NCBI GenBank assembly: GCA_017548565.1
Contig: JAFYZU010000022.1
Coordinates: forward strand, 94,915-158,914
DNA length: 64,000 bases
From: Treponema sp.
Lineage (GTDB): Bacteria; Spirochaetota; Spirochaetia; Treponematales; Treponemataceae
Reading direction: 5' to 3'
Part shown: positions 36,762 through 45,655 of the stretch, piece by piece
Position numbering within the stretch: the stretch's first letter is position 1
How the letters are laid out: every line of letters starts with the position of its first letter
Translations under genes and position numbers: made by a program
The notes under the pieces: model-generated
What the model saw: only the letters and a program-made list of their open reading frames with translations
Database searches by the model: none
What the model was told of the DNA's origin: nothing

Positions 36762-36833
36762 GTCTCCTTCGTCTAGTGGTTAGGACATCGGGTTTTCATC
36801 CCGACAACAGCAGTTCAATTCTGCTAGGAGATG
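36762..36833 (+). tRNA. tRNA-Glu(TTC)
   Basis: 72 nt. Acceptor GTCTCCT pairs with AGGAGAT; the anticodon stem TCGGG/CCCGA encloses TTTTCAT, anticodon TTC; T-arm GCAG-TTCAATT-CTGC. Discriminator G, CCA not encoded. Its 3' end is not duplicated, unlike tRNA-Pro and tmRNA. Confidence 0.96.
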
Positions 36834-36836
36834 CTT

Positions 36837-36866
36837 AAGCCTGCTAAATCTGCAGGCTTTTTTTTT
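36837..36866 (+). terminator. Intrinsic terminator of tRNA-Glu
   Basis: AAGCCTGC, 7-nt loop, GCAGGCTT and nine T residues. The T-run ends 16 bp before the start codon of the next gene. Confidence 0.92.
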
Positions 36867-36882
36867 GCCGATTTTATTAACG

Positions 36883-39339
36883 ATGAATATCAAGCAGTAT
36901 TTTACAGATGAAGTTATTCAGGAAATGAAAGATGCCATAAAGGAAGCTTCGGGTAACGAGGTTTTCTTTACCGGACAGTTGAATAAAGAAGGTATTATCG
37001 TAAAAGTCAAAGTTGGCGCAAGAGGAAAAGACAATACAGTTCCGGTTAATTTTACTGATATCCGTAGTGATAAGGCTGATGTTCTTATTCACAATCATCC
37101 GGGTGGGAATCTTACTCCATCAAATGCAGATTTAAGCGTTGCTCAGTTTGCTGCGGAAAATTCCAAAGGCTTTTATATAATCAATAATCAGGCTACAGAA
37201 ATTTACGTTGTAATTGAATCTCCACGGTTAAAAGAAGTTGTACCTGTCGAAATACAGAAAGCGGCAGATTATATAAGTAACGGCGGTGCTTTATCAAAAA
37301 TTTCAAAAAATTTTGAAGAAAGAAAATCTCAGATTGAACTATTAAAAAACATCTGCAATTCGTTCAATAACAATTTAATCGGGGTCTTTGAGGCAGGAAC
37401 CGGAGTCGGAAAATCCTATGCATATCTTATTCCTTCAGTTTTATGGAGTCTTCAGAATAAGGAAAAGGTCGTTATTTCTACCGGAACAATAAATCTTCAG
37501 CAACAGCTTTGTGAAAAAGACATTCCTGCAGTTGAAAAAATCCTTGATAAAAAAATAAATTTTGTTCTTATGAAGGGAAGACAGAATTATATCTGTAAAA
37601 GACGTCTTAATGATGTTTCTTCTATGCTTGATCTTTTTGAAGAAGATACTGACGAAATCAAGAAAATAGCAGAATGGGCAAGTAATTCAGACACAGGAAG
37701 TAAAAGTGAACTGACATTTTTACCGTCTGATAATAACTGGTCAAAGGTTAATTCAGAAAGTGATGCCTGTATGGGAATACGTTGTCCGTTTCACAATGAA
37801 TGTTTTGTAATGAAAGTGCGTAAGGAAGCGGCCGGTGCAAATATAATAGTCGTTAACCATCATCTTTTGTTTGCAGATATAGAATCGCGTTTAAGCGGGG
37901 CCGGATTTGATGATGCTGCAGTTCTTCCGCCATACAGAAGGATAATTTTTGATGAAGCTCACGGAATTGAAAATGCGGCAACAAGTTTCTTTAGTGAAAG
38001 CTTTCAGCGATTTAAAGTGCTCAAGCTTTTAAATCTCATGTACAGAAAAAAGAAAAATTCCGTTGCAGGTTATCTTTCGTCAATTTCAGTTTTTTCAAAA
38101 AATGAGCAGGAACTTGATAAAGCGTATGAAATAACAACGCAGATAAAAAATTCAATTACTAATCTTGAAATTTCTGCGGCTGATTTAATAGGACATGAAT
38201 ATTCAAAAAGAATCTGCAGTCAGACAAAAAGAGATTTTGGTCCGTTTCTTGTAATTGTTGAAGAGCTTGCAAAAAATCTCGGCAGCTTCTGTGAGATTGT
38301 AAGAGCAATAATGGATGGCATTGATGATGAAGATAAATCTGTTCCTCAATATTGGGAGTCAAAAATCATTTTACGCCGTCTTGATGCTTATGTTATTCTT
38401 CTAAAAAATTTCACGACCTGGGATGAAAGACCTGAAAATGTTTACTGGATTCAGAAGAAAAAACTTCCTTTTGAAATGTCAAAGGATAATAATCCGAATT
38501 ATATAATCCTTACAGAAACACCGCTTGATATTTCCAATTTGATGAACAGTGGTGTTTTTGAGCCGATGGAAAGCGTAATCTGTACTTCGGCAACACTTAA
38601 AACAGGAACTAATTTCAATTACTGGCTTACAAGAACTGGTGTTATGTATTCGCCTAAAGAAAAAATCAATGTAAACCAGTATGATTCTCCGTTTCCTTAT
38701 GAAAAAAACATGCTTTTTGCAGTACCGAAGGATGCGCCATTTCCTGAAAGAATGGAATATCAGCAATATATAGAAATGGCAATTCCCAGACTTATAACAG
38801 CTGCTCAGGGAAGAACACTTGTACTTTTTACTTCATATGAATCGTTGCGGAGTGCTCATAAAACAGCACAGGCAGTTCTCCGTGGATTTCCCGGTCGAAT
38901 AATGAAGCAGGGAGATGACGATAATTCTAAATTACTCGAAGCGTTTCGTAATGAAAACGAGAGTGTATTGTTTGCAACAGATTCTTACTGGCAGGGAGTT
39001 GATATTCCCGGTGAATCTTTATCACAGGTAATCATCGTTAAACTTCCATTTTCTGTTCCAAGTGATCCGGTTTATATGGCAAAAAGTGAAGCAATAACTG
39101 CGCGTGGCGGAAGTTCATTTTTTGAATTAAGTGTTCCTGAAGCGGTAATAAAATTCCGTCAGGGAATCGGAAGATTAATCCGTAAAAGTGACGATAGGGG
39201 AGCTGTAGTTGTCCTTGACCGGAGGATTTTTGAAAAAAATTACGGCTCGATTTTTACAGCATGCCTTGGTAATTGCCGAAGGCTTTATGAAGGACTAGAT
39301 GATATTACAAAAGAAATTAATAACTTTATCTTTAAATGA
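36883..39339 (+). CDS. dinG: DinG/XPD-type helicase with N-terminal JAMM (RadC-like) domain
   Basis: This is an 818-residue fusion. Residues ~1-130 form a JAMM/MPN domain with all metal-site residues: E26, HNHP with H70 and H72, and D83 in PSNADLS, as in RadC. The helicase has Walker A AGTGVGKS (171-178), Fe-S cysteines in NYICKRRL, DACMGIRCPFHNEC, Walker B FDEAHGIE, and SATL and QGIGRLIRK motifs. It would be a 5'-3' iron-sulfur helicase acting on structured DNA or R-loops with an attached protease-type domain. Start: ATG at 36883 is preferred to TTG at 36865, which lies inside the tRNA terminator T-run. No own promoter or clear Shine-Dalgarno was found. Confidence 0.88.
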   Translation: MNIKQYFTDEVIQEMKDAIKEASGNEVFFTGQLNKEGIIVKVKVGARGKDNTVPVNFTDIRSDKADVLIHNHPGGNLTPSNADLSVAQFAAENSKGFYIINNQATEIYVVIESPRLKEVVPVEIQKAADYISNGGALSKISKNFEERKSQIELLKNICNSFNNNLIGVFEAGTGVGKSYAYLIPSVLWSLQNKEKVVISTGTINLQQQLCEKDIPAVEKILDKKINFVLMKGRQNYICKRRLNDVSSMLDLFEEDTDEIKKIAEWASNSDTGSKSELTFLPSDNNWSKVNSESDACMGIRCPFHNECFVMKVRKEAAGANIIVVNHHLLFADIESRLSGAGFDDAAVLPPYRRIIFDEAHGIENAATSFFSESFQRFKVLKLLNLMYRKKKNSVAGYLSSISVFSKNEQELDKAYEITTQIKNSITNLEISAADLIGHEYSKRICSQTKRDFGPFLVIVEELAKNLGSFCEIVRAIMDGIDDEDKSVPQYWESKIILRRLDAYVILLKNFTTWDERPENVYWIQKKKLPFEMSKDNNPNYIILTETPLDISNLMNSGVFEPMESVICTSATLKTGTNFNYWLTRTGVMYSPKEKINVNQYDSPFPYEKNMLFAVPKDAPFPERMEYQQYIEMAIPRLITAAQGRTLVLFTSYESLRSAHKTAQAVLRGFPGRIMKQGDDDNSKLLEAFRNENESVLFATDSYWQGVDIPGESLSQVIIVKLPFSVPSDPVYMAKSEAITARGGSSFFELSVPEAVIKFRQGIGRLIRKSDDRGAVVVLDRRIFEKNYGSIFTACLGNCRRLYEGLDDITKEINNFIFK

Positions 39340-39370
39340 AAGTATTCTATAATAAAAACAGGGAATAAAA

Positions 39371-40132
39371 ATGACTAGTATTTTAACTTTAACATGTCTT
39401 GTAATGATGGTAATTCCGGCCGCTGTCGGTAATATTCTTGCATATCCTGTTTCGAAACGATTGAGTGTAAAAATTTCAGATTATATCGTTAAGGTTCTTG
39501 CACCTCGTTTTTTTGCAATTTTAAAAAAATACAGGAAATTTAATTTCTGGGGATATAAAGATTCTAAAAAGCTTCTCCCGGAAAATTTTACGGTAATTTC
39601 AAATCATCAGAGTCTTATTGATATTCCTGTTTATATGAATTATTTCCGCGATAAGGAAATCCGTTTTGTTGCAAAGGATCAGCTTGCAAGACATATCCCT
39701 CTTGTATCTGAAATGCTTCGTTCACAGCAGCACTGCATGATACCAAGAAAAGCGCGTCCTATGGATGCAATGAATTATATAGAGAAATTTGGAAAAAGGG
39801 CAGTTGAAAGAAATCAGGTCCCGGTTATTTTTCCTGAAGGAACAAGAACAAAAGACGGACTTGTCGGAAAATTCTATTCAGCAGGTTTCCGTATGCTTGA
39901 ATCAAGTACAAAGCTTCCAGTAGCAGTATGCGCACTTGACGGCGGATATAATTTACGGAGTCTTGCAAAATTCTTTACGAATCTTAAAAAGGGATGCTAC
40001 CGGGTAAAGGTCCTTAAGGTTTATGATGCACCGCAGACAAAGGAAGAATGTAATACAATACTTGAAGAAGCAAGAGTTATGATTCAGAAGCAGCTTGATG
40101 AATGGAAAAATCTTCCTTCAGATAAAGAATAG
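39371..40132 (+). CDS. plsC: 1-acyl-sn-glycerol-3-phosphate acyltransferase
   Basis: This 253-residue PlsC-family enzyme adds the second acyl chain to make phosphatidic acid. It has an N-terminal hydrophobic segment (LTLTCLVMMVIPAAVGNILA), the HxxxxD motif in NHQSLIDIPVY and the substrate-binding FPEGTRTKDG. A GGGA Shine-Dalgarno precedes the ATG and a TATAAT at 39348-39353 may be its -10. The stop is just before a terminator shared with the convergent zinc-ribbon gene. Confidence 0.9.
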   Translation: MTSILTLTCLVMMVIPAAVGNILAYPVSKRLSVKISDYIVKVLAPRFFAILKKYRKFNFWGYKDSKKLLPENFTVISNHQSLIDIPVYMNYFRDKEIRFVAKDQLARHIPLVSEMLRSQQHCMIPRKARPMDAMNYIEKFGKRAVERNQVPVIFPEGTRTKDGLVGKFYSAGFRMLESSTKLPVAVCALDGGYNLRSLAKFFTNLKKGCYRVKVLKVYDAPQTKEECNTILEEARVMIQKQLDEWKNLPSDKE

Positions 40133-40172
40133 AAAAAAAAATAGCCCGAATGGTTCATGATTCCATCCGGGC
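40133..40172 (-). terminator. Terminator between plsC and the zinc-ribbon gene
   Basis: GCCCG-A-ATGG pairs with CCAT-C-CGGGC (40144-40172). In the minus direction it is followed by TATTTTTTTTT, so it mainly ends the zinc-ribbon transcript; the plus side has only short T-runs. Confidence 0.8.
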
Positions 40173-40190
40173 ATTTAATTAACTAAAGGA

Positions 40191-40364
40191 TTATTTAAAA
40201 TCCTTTGGTCTTCTTTCAACACGTTTACATTTCTGGCATTCTGCCTGATTTTTTATTCTGCCATTTTCAATCATTGTTTTCATTATGATTTCACCGCCAC
40301 AGTCAGGGCAGATAAATTTTTGTGTTGCAACAGTAGTACGAGAGTTTTTACTAGCTCCAGCCAT
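40191..40364 (-). CDS. Small zinc-ribbon protein (57 aa)
   Basis: This 57-residue basic protein begins MAGASKNSRTTVATQKF and has a four-cysteine zinc ribbon, CPDCG (19-22) and CQKC (43-46). It ends in a basic tail, RRPKDFK. Evidence that it is real: a GGAGG Shine-Dalgarno 6 bases before the ATG, a consensus promoter and its own terminator. The function is unknown. It could bind nucleic acid or the ribosome, and it is divergent from rpsT. Confidence 0.85.
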   Translation of the reverse strand: MAGASKNSRTTVATQKFICPDCGGEIIMKTMIENGRIKNQAECQKCKRVERRPKDFK

Positions 40365-40395
40365 TATGTGCCTCCAATCGAATATTCGTAATGTT

Positions 40396-40424
40396 ATAAT
40401 AAAGAGATAATCCTTTTATGTCAA
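40396..40424 (-). promoter_or_regulatory. sigma-70 promoter of the zinc-ribbon gene
   Basis: TTGACA (40424-40419), a 17-bp spacer and TATTAT (40401-40396), about 32 bp before the start codon. Confidence 0.85.
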
Positions 40425-40465
40425 TATTATATAGTTTTACAAAGTCTGATATAAAAGTAAATTAA

Positions 40466-40494
40466 TTGACACATTTTTTTTATTTTGATATTAT
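40466..40494 (+). promoter_or_regulatory. sigma-70 promoter of rpsT
   Basis: TTGACA (40466-40471), a 17-bp spacer and TATTAT (40489-40494). It excludes translation starts upstream of about 40501. Confidence 0.88.
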
Positions 40495-40529
40495 ACATAA
40501 AGTTAACTAATTTTTTTGGGGGTCTCCAA

Positions 40530-40808
40530 TTGGCAGGCAATAAAACATCTGCAGAAAAAAGATACGCTCAGAGTGAAGTTCGTAGACTTCATAACAAAGC
40601 AATTAAAAGTACTTGTAAGACTTATGCAAAACAGTTTGTAGAAGCTGTTCAGGCAAAAGATGAAAAACTTGCTGAAGAAAAATATAAAAAGCTTCAGAAA
40701 GAACTTGACAGTGCAAGAAGTAAGGGCGTTATGAAAAGAAATGCAGTTTCACGCAAAAAGTCAAGAATGATGAATCTTTTTAATGCTACTTTTAAGGCAG
40801 CAAAATAA
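40530..40808 (+). CDS. rpsT: 30S ribosomal protein S20
   Basis: This 92-residue basic protein begins MAGNKTSAEKRYAQSEVRRL and ends ...KSRMMNLFNATFKAAK, as expected for S20, which binds 16S rRNA early in 30S assembly. The start codon is TTG at 40530: it is the only start between the mapped promoter and the conserved N-terminus, and GGGGGTCTCC lies before it. E. coli rpsT also starts with UUG, which matters for its autoregulation. A similar control here is inference. Confidence 0.95.
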   Translation: MAGNKTSAEKRYAQSEVRRLHNKAIKSTCKTYAKQFVEAVQAKDEKLAEEKYKKLQKELDSARSKGVMKRNAVSRKKSRMMNLFNATFKAAK

Positions 40809-40839
40809 TTTTTTCATAAGTTTATGAACTTTTTGAAAT

Positions 40840-40873
40840 CCAGTTGGGGAGTAGCTTCAACTGGTTTTTTTTT
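40840..40873 (+). terminator. Intrinsic terminator of rpsT
   Basis: CCAGTTG, 11-nt loop, CAACTGG and nine T residues. Confidence 0.92.
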
Positions 40874-40897
40874 CTTATTGATTTTGCGGGAAAAGAT

Positions 40898-41209
40898 ATG
40901 TTCGAAAAAAAAACAAAGAATGATTTAATTGATTCAATCTATCGTAAAAACAGCTATGAACGTCAGGAAATTCTGGCAATAGTTGACGAATTTTTAATGG
41001 AAGTAAAAGGCTGTCTTGAACAAGGCGATACGATTGAATTAAGAGGATTCGGAACTTTTGAACCGCGCTTACGTAACGGCAGAAAAATTGCACGTAATCC
41101 AAAAACAGGTGAAACCCTCAGTGTAAAACCTCATTATGTTGCTGCTTTCAGGGCAGGTCAGGTTTTAAAGGAAAAGCTTTGGAAATTGATTGATGAAAAA
41201 CAGAAATAA
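40898..41209 (+). CDS. HU/IHF-family DNA-binding protein
   Basis: This 103-residue nucleoid protein begins MFEKKTKNDLIDSIYRK. The DNA-binding arm is GRKIARNPKTGETLSVKPHYV, and FRAGQVLKEKLW closes the fold. It lies between rpsT and lnt. The start at 40898 is chosen because the reading frame before it crosses the rpsT terminator. HU or IHF cannot be told apart. It overlaps lnt by 17 bp. Confidence 0.92.
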   Translation: MFEKKTKNDLIDSIYRKNSYERQEILAIVDEFLMEVKGCLEQGDTIELRGFGTFEPRLRNGRKIARNPKTGETLSVKPHYVAAFRAGQVLKEKLWKLIDEKQK

Positions 41210-42890
41210 AACAAAAAAAGTATTTAAATATTTTATAATTTCATTTGTTCTTACGATTTTTGCTTCCCTTGTTTTTGCTTTTGAAAATCCTAATTTTTTA
41301 TATGAAAAAGGATTTTTCTTCCTGGCATATTTTTCCTATATTCCTGTTTTATTTGTAATTCATAATTCATCCCTGAAAAACGTGTGGTTTTACGGAGGAT
41401 TATACGGAGCGCTTTCATATTTCTTTTTTGCTTTCTGGCTCATAAATTATAATCCTTTATGCATGATTATTGCATGTTCGGTATATTTCATCATCCTGAG
41501 TCTTGTATTCCTTCTCTTAAAATATGCCGATCTGATTTTCGTAAAATCTGCATGGCTTGTTCAGTTTTTAATAATCCTTTCGTACGAATATTTAAAGACT
41601 CCTGGATTTTTAGGATACAATTACGGAGTTACTGCTTACACACAATGGAATTTTACTCCTGTAATTCAGATATGCGATATAACAGGAGTTTTTGGATTAA
41701 ACGCGCTGATTATTTTCCCTTCGTGTGTTATTTATGCAATCATTCAGAAATCGCTCGATAAACGTTTCATAAGGTTTCAGAAAGATACTGACAATTCACT
41801 TTATGATTGCGATACCCACATTAATTATGTTTCAAAATATGATCAGGCCTTAAGATTTTCTTCAATCAAAATTCCCGTGATTTTGTTGTCTGTATGGATT
41901 GTCCTTTTTGCAATGACCTTAAGCTATGGTTATTTTTTTAAGAAGGATTATTCAAATAACAGACAGATGACTGTTGCTGCAATACAGCATAATGAAGATC
42001 CGTCGTTAAACGGGAATAACGAAAATCTTAAAAACCTTAAAGTCCTTATGAATCTTTCAGATGAAGCAAAGGGAATGAATCCTGATATAAAGCTTATTAT
42101 CTGGCCGGAAACTGCAGTTGTTCCATCTATCGTAAACAATTATAAATCGGACAATAAAGAAAAAAGCGCTCTTGTAGACGATCTTCTTTCGTATCTTAAT
42201 AAAAGGGAATGCTCGTTTGTAATAGGCAATAATCATGTCGTAAAGGAAAATAATAAAGTGCTTGATTATAACAGCGCATTGTATTTTGAAAACAGACAAT
42301 CCGTTTATCCGCCGAACCCTGAAATTTATTCAAAAATGCATCTTGTACCATTCAGTGAAGAAATTCCGTGGGATGGAAAGCTTAAGGATTATCTTTTGAA
42401 AAACGGAAGCTTTATTTTCGCCAAAGGCAGCCGGTACGTGAATTTTAATAAGGATGGACTTGTCTTCAGCGTTTTAATCTGCTTTGAAGATACATTTACA
42501 GATATTGCCCGGAAAAATGTAATCAACGGAGCAAGGTGTTTTATTAATCTTTCAAACGATGCGTGGGCAAAGGAAGAATCATGTCAGTATCAGCATCTGG
42601 CAATGGCAGTTTTCAGATCGGTAGAAAACAGAGTTCCTTCAATAAGAAGTACGGCATCAGGACAGACCTGCATAATTAATCCCGATGGAAGCATAAAACA
42701 GATGGCTCCTGCATTCTGTAAAACTTATGTTATTGATACAATTCCTGTTATTGATGTTCACAGAAAAAACACATTTTATACAAGGACTGGTGATATAATT
42801 GCATTATCATATTGTATTTTAACCGGTCTATTGTTGCTAATAAAAACAATTATTGTTATAATAAATAATAACAGGAATAAAAATGGCTGA
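41193..42890 (+). CDS. lnt: Apolipoprotein N-acyltransferase
   Basis: This 565-residue inner membrane enzyme N-acylates the lipoprotein cysteine, so mature lipoproteins here should be triacylated. The N-terminal half has about six transmembrane helices. The nitrilase-like periplasmic domain shows the Glu-Lys-Cys triad in IIWPETAVVP, SKMHLVPFSEE and VLICFEDTF, and a final transmembrane helix follows. Start: ATG at 41193 is used, next to an alternative TTG at 41190. It overlaps the HU gene by 17 bp and the bactofilin gene by 8 bp. Confidence 0.93.
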   Translation: MKNRNKTKKVFKYFIISFVLTIFASLVFAFENPNFLYEKGFFFLAYFSYIPVLFVIHNSSLKNVWFYGGLYGALSYFFFAFWLINYNPLCMIIACSVYFIILSLVFLLLKYADLIFVKSAWLVQFLIILSYEYLKTPGFLGYNYGVTAYTQWNFTPVIQICDITGVFGLNALIIFPSCVIYAIIQKSLDKRFIRFQKDTDNSLYDCDTHINYVSKYDQALRFSSIKIPVILLSVWIVLFAMTLSYGYFFKKDYSNNRQMTVAAIQHNEDPSLNGNNENLKNLKVLMNLSDEAKGMNPDIKLIIWPETAVVPSIVNNYKSDNKEKSALVDDLLSYLNKRECSFVIGNNHVVKENNKVLDYNSALYFENRQSVYPPNPEIYSKMHLVPFSEEIPWDGKLKDYLLKNGSFIFAKGSRYVNFNKDGLVFSVLICFEDTFTDIARKNVINGARCFINLSNDAWAKEESCQYQHLAMAVFRSVENRVPSIRSTASGQTCIINPDGSIKQMAPAFCKTYVIDTIPVIDVHRKNTFYTRTGDIIALSYCILTGLLLLIKTIIVIINNNRNKNG

Positions 42891-43317
42891 ATATAACGAT
42901 AGCGAAAAACACAATATTACGGTTTTTGGAACAGAAACAGAATTCGACGGTGTACTTGAATTTAAAGACAGACTTGTAATCACCGGTAAATTTACAGGAA
43001 AAATCAATGCACCTGCAGGTGATCTTGAAATTGCAAAAAATGCAGAATGCAATGTTGAAAGCATAAACGTAAATTCACTTGTAATCAGTGGAAATGTAAA
43101 GGGAAATTTGAACGCAGCAGAAAGAATCGAAATCTGTTCAGGAAGCTCAGTTAATTCTGATATAACTACATCAAGATTACGCATTTCGAATAATGTAGAT
43201 TTCAATGGTCAGGTAACTATGATTGAAGATGAACCTGATATAGATTTATTCTCTGTTGCATCTTCTGAATATAAACAAGCCTTGCTTTCTAAAGGAGAAA
43301 ATCTTCAGAATTACTGA
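42883..43317 (+). CDS. Bactofilin
   Basis: This 144-residue protein with a bactofilin (DUF583) beta-helix core has repeated short beta-strand motifs: FDGVLEFKDRLVITGKFTGK, INAPAGDLEIAKNA and LVISGNVKGNLNAAERIEI. Bactofilins polymerise without nucleotide and organise cell shape or envelope machinery. In spirochaetes they are linked to helical form or flagellar positioning, so a shape role is likely. A GGAAT-type Shine-Dalgarno and a possible internal promoter (TATAAT at 42858-42863, in lnt) precede it. Confidence 0.9.
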   Translation: MAEYNDSEKHNITVFGTETEFDGVLEFKDRLVITGKFTGKINAPAGDLEIAKNAECNVESINVNSLVISGNVKGNLNAAERIEICSGSSVNSDITTSRLRISNNVDFNGQVTMIEDEPDIDLFSVASSEYKQALLSKGENLQNY

Positions 43318-43333
43318 TAATTGTTTTTGAATG

Positions 43334-43362
43334 TTGACAGAATCTTTAAAAAGATTAATAAT
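43334..43362 (+). promoter_or_regulatory. Promoter of rho
   Basis: TTGACA (43334-43339), a 17-bp spacer and AATAAT (43357-43362). The leader is about 120 nt and AT-rich, with no strong structure seen. Such a leader could be used for autoregulation of rho. Confidence 0.7.
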
Positions 43363-43489
43363 ATAAAAAAATAAACAGAAAGCTTTATTTGTCTTAAGTT
43401 ATAAATCCCGTATATATTTTATTTAAATTGTTTTTAATAATATTTCTGAATAATTATAAATCGATTTTTTATTTAAGGAGTAATTTTTA

Positions 43490-45133
43490 ATGGCACCATT
43501 AAAAAAGCATCAGAATGAAGATGCTAACAATGAAGAAGAAAATCAGGCAACCCTGGATTTTGGTACAGAGCAGGCAGAGAATGCTTCAGCAGAAGAAACA
43601 GAAAAAAATGATTCAGACTCCCAGGAGCATGTTGTCGTAAAACGAAAAAGAGTAGTTAAAAAAACAGAAGAAGCCCCTGCAGAAGCACAGGCAAACAGTA
43701 CATCGTCAGCAGTAAATAATCAGAACAGATTTACAAAAAAACAACCGGCAAAACGAAATTACGGTTCTCATTCATATTATCCGTCTCCAAGCGGTGAGGT
43801 TTCTGAAAGCATTGCACAGGCAGAAGCAGCCGGTAATGAAGACAATGCAAATAAACCTCGTCTTTTGATTAATGACCTTACAATAAAATCAATGCCTGAA
43901 TTGCGCGAGCTTGCCATGCAGTATGGTTTTACAGCCGATGATCTTGCTCCTATGAAAAAACAGGATTTGATTTTTGTAATCTTAAAGGCTCATACAGAAC
44001 ACGGTGGAATTATTTTTGCTTCAGGTGCACTTGAAATTTTACCGGACGGATATGGATTCCTTCGTTCACCACAGAACAGCTATCTTCCGGGTCCTGATGA
44101 TATTTATATCAGCCCGAGTCAGATTCGTCTTTTTAACCTTAAAACAGGTGATACAGTTTACGGACAGACACGTTCTCCTAAGGAAGGTGAGCGTTTCTTT
44201 GCATTATTAAGGATTGAATCTGTAAACTTCGACGAGCCGCGTATAGCACAGACACGTGTTCCGTTTGAAAATCTTACGCCTCTTTATCCTGAAGAAAAAC
44301 TCAGGCTTGAAACAGTATCAACAGAGGTTTCTACACGTATTATTGATTTGTTTGCACCTATCGGAAAAGGTCAGCGTCTTTTGATTGTAGCTCCTCCAAA
44401 AGCTGGTAAAACAATTTTGATGCAGAAGGTTGCAAATGCAATTACAACTAATAATCCGGAAGTATATCTTATAGTTCTTTTGATTGATGAACGTCCTGAG
44501 GAAGTTACCGAAATGGAACGCGCAATTAAGGGAGAGGTTATTTCTTCGACCTTTGATGAACAGGCAACACGACACGTTCAGGTTGCAGAAATGGTACTTG
44601 AAAAGGCAAAAAGACTTGTAGAACACAAACGCGATGTTGTAATCCTTCTGGACTCAATTACACGTCTTGCCCGTGCGTATAACCAGACTGTTCAGACCTC
44701 GGGAAAAGTTCTTTCCGGTGGTGTTGATTCGAATGCATTGTTCAAGCCTAAACGATTTTTTGGTGCGGCACGTAATGTTGAAGAGGGCGGATCCCTTACA
44801 ATCATCTCTACTGCTTTGATTGAAACAGGTTCAAGAATGGACGAAGTTATTTTTGAAGAGTTCAAGGGAACCGGTAACAGTGAAATTAACCTTGACCGTA
44901 AGCTTGCTGAACGTCGTCTTTTTCCTGCAATAAATATCAAAAAATCAGGAACAAGAAAGGAAGAACTTTTACTTACAGAAAGCGAACTTCAGAAAATATG
45001 GATTTTACGAAAGGTTCTTAATCCTATGGAAGATATCGATATCACAGAACTTATTCTCGACCGCATGAAGAAAAGCAAGACAAACGAAGCATTCCTCGCA
45101 AGTATGAATGCAGGTACAGCGGGCATGGAGTGA
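43490..45133 (+). CDS. rho: Transcription termination factor Rho
   Basis: This 547-residue hexameric helicase has a low-complexity N-terminal extension of ~125 residues rich in Glu, Ala and Asn (absent in E. coli Rho). Then come the Rho N-terminal domain ([16 protein letters not shown]), an RNA-binding OB fold ([13 protein letters not shown]), Walker A PPKAGKT, Walker [17 protein letters not shown] and the Q/R-loop regions. The charged extension matches insertions known from other Rho proteins that add RNA affinity. A GGAG Shine-Dalgarno precedes the ATG. Confidence 0.97.
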   Translation: MAPLKKHQNEDANNEEENQATLDFGTEQAENASAEETEKNDSDSQEHVVVKRKRVVKKTEEAPAEAQANSTSSAVNNQNRFTKKQPAKRNYGSHSYYPSPSGEVSESIAQAEAAGNEDNANKPRLLINDLTIKSMPELRELAMQYGFTADDLAPMKKQDLIFVILKAHTEHGGIIFASGALEILPDGYGFLRSPQNSYLPGPDDIYISPSQIRLFNLKTGDTVYGQTRSPKEGERFFALLRIESVNFDEPRIAQTRVPFENLTPLYPEEKLRLETVSTEVSTRIIDLFAPIGKGQRLLIVAPPKAGKTILMQKVANAITTNNPEVYLIVLLIDERPEEVTEMERAIKGEVISSTFDEQATRHVQVAEMVLEKAKRLVEHKRDVVILLDSITRLARAYNQTVQTSGKVLSGGVDSNALFKPKRFFGAARNVEEGGSLTIISTALIETGSRMDEVIFEEFKGTGNSEINLDRKLAERRLFPAINIKKSGTRKEELLLTESELQKIWILRKVLNPMEDIDITELILDRMKKSKTNEAFLASMNAGTAGME

Positions 45134-45161
45134 TGAATTTTATAAATTATAGTTTGTATTA

Positions 45162-45191
45162 TTGACTTTATCTGTTATTTTTTGATAAAAT
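45162..45191 (+). promoter_or_regulatory. Promoter of rpmE
   Basis: TTGACT (45162-45167), an 18-bp spacer and TAAAAT (45186-45191). The ~120-nt leader contains a GC-rich patch (45270-45296) that stands out from the AT-rich surroundings and may be structured. Confidence 0.6.
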
Positions 45192-45316
45192 ATTAAATCA
45201 TTTTCTTGTGATATTATTTATTTTTTGTTGACGGTAGCGGAATGATGGAAGTGCTTTTTGTACAAGCCAGGGGCGGCCGGGCGTAATATCGGGCAAGAGA
45301 TATAGGAGTTATAACA

Positions 45317-45526
45317 ATGAAAAAGGGAATTCACCCGGACTACAAACTTACTAAAATTACATGCGTATGCGGTAATGTAATTGAAACACGTTCGACAGTT
45401 GAAAATATCAACGTTGAAATTTGTTCTGCCTGCCATCCATTCTTTACCGGAAAACAGAAGCTCGTAGATACAGCAGGACGTATTGACCGCTTTAATAAAC
45501 GTTACGGTATTAAAGCAGAAAAATAA
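45317..45526 (+). CDS. rpmE: 50S ribosomal protein L31 (zinc form)
   Basis: This 69-residue protein begins [19 protein letters not shown], has CVCG and [13 protein letters not shown] and so is the zinc-binding (C+) form with CxC and CxxC. It is typical length for L31. A TAGGAG Shine-Dalgarno precedes the ATG. rho-rpmE adjacency is a common bacterial arrangement. Confidence 0.96.
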   Translation: MKKGIHPDYKLTKITCVCGNVIETRSTVENINVEICSACHPFFTGKQKLVDTAGRIDRFNKRYGIKAEK

Positions 45527-45557
45527 TCTGATTATACCGAACTTGTTATGGTATATG

Positions 45558-45622
45558 AAAAAGGGCTGTTCAATTAGTGTATGTTAATGTCGTGCACTTG
45601 TCGGAAAGCCCTTTATTTTTTT
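45558..45622. terminator. Bidirectional terminator between rpmE and the rlmK-like gene
   Basis: AAAAAGGGCT at 45558 pairs with AGCCCTTTATTTTTTT (ending 45622) around a ~38-nt loop. Both strands carry a T-run after the stem, which suits the convergent genes. Confidence 0.7.
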
Positions 45623-45655
45623 AAACAAAGAATATCAAAAAATTTGAATATATAT

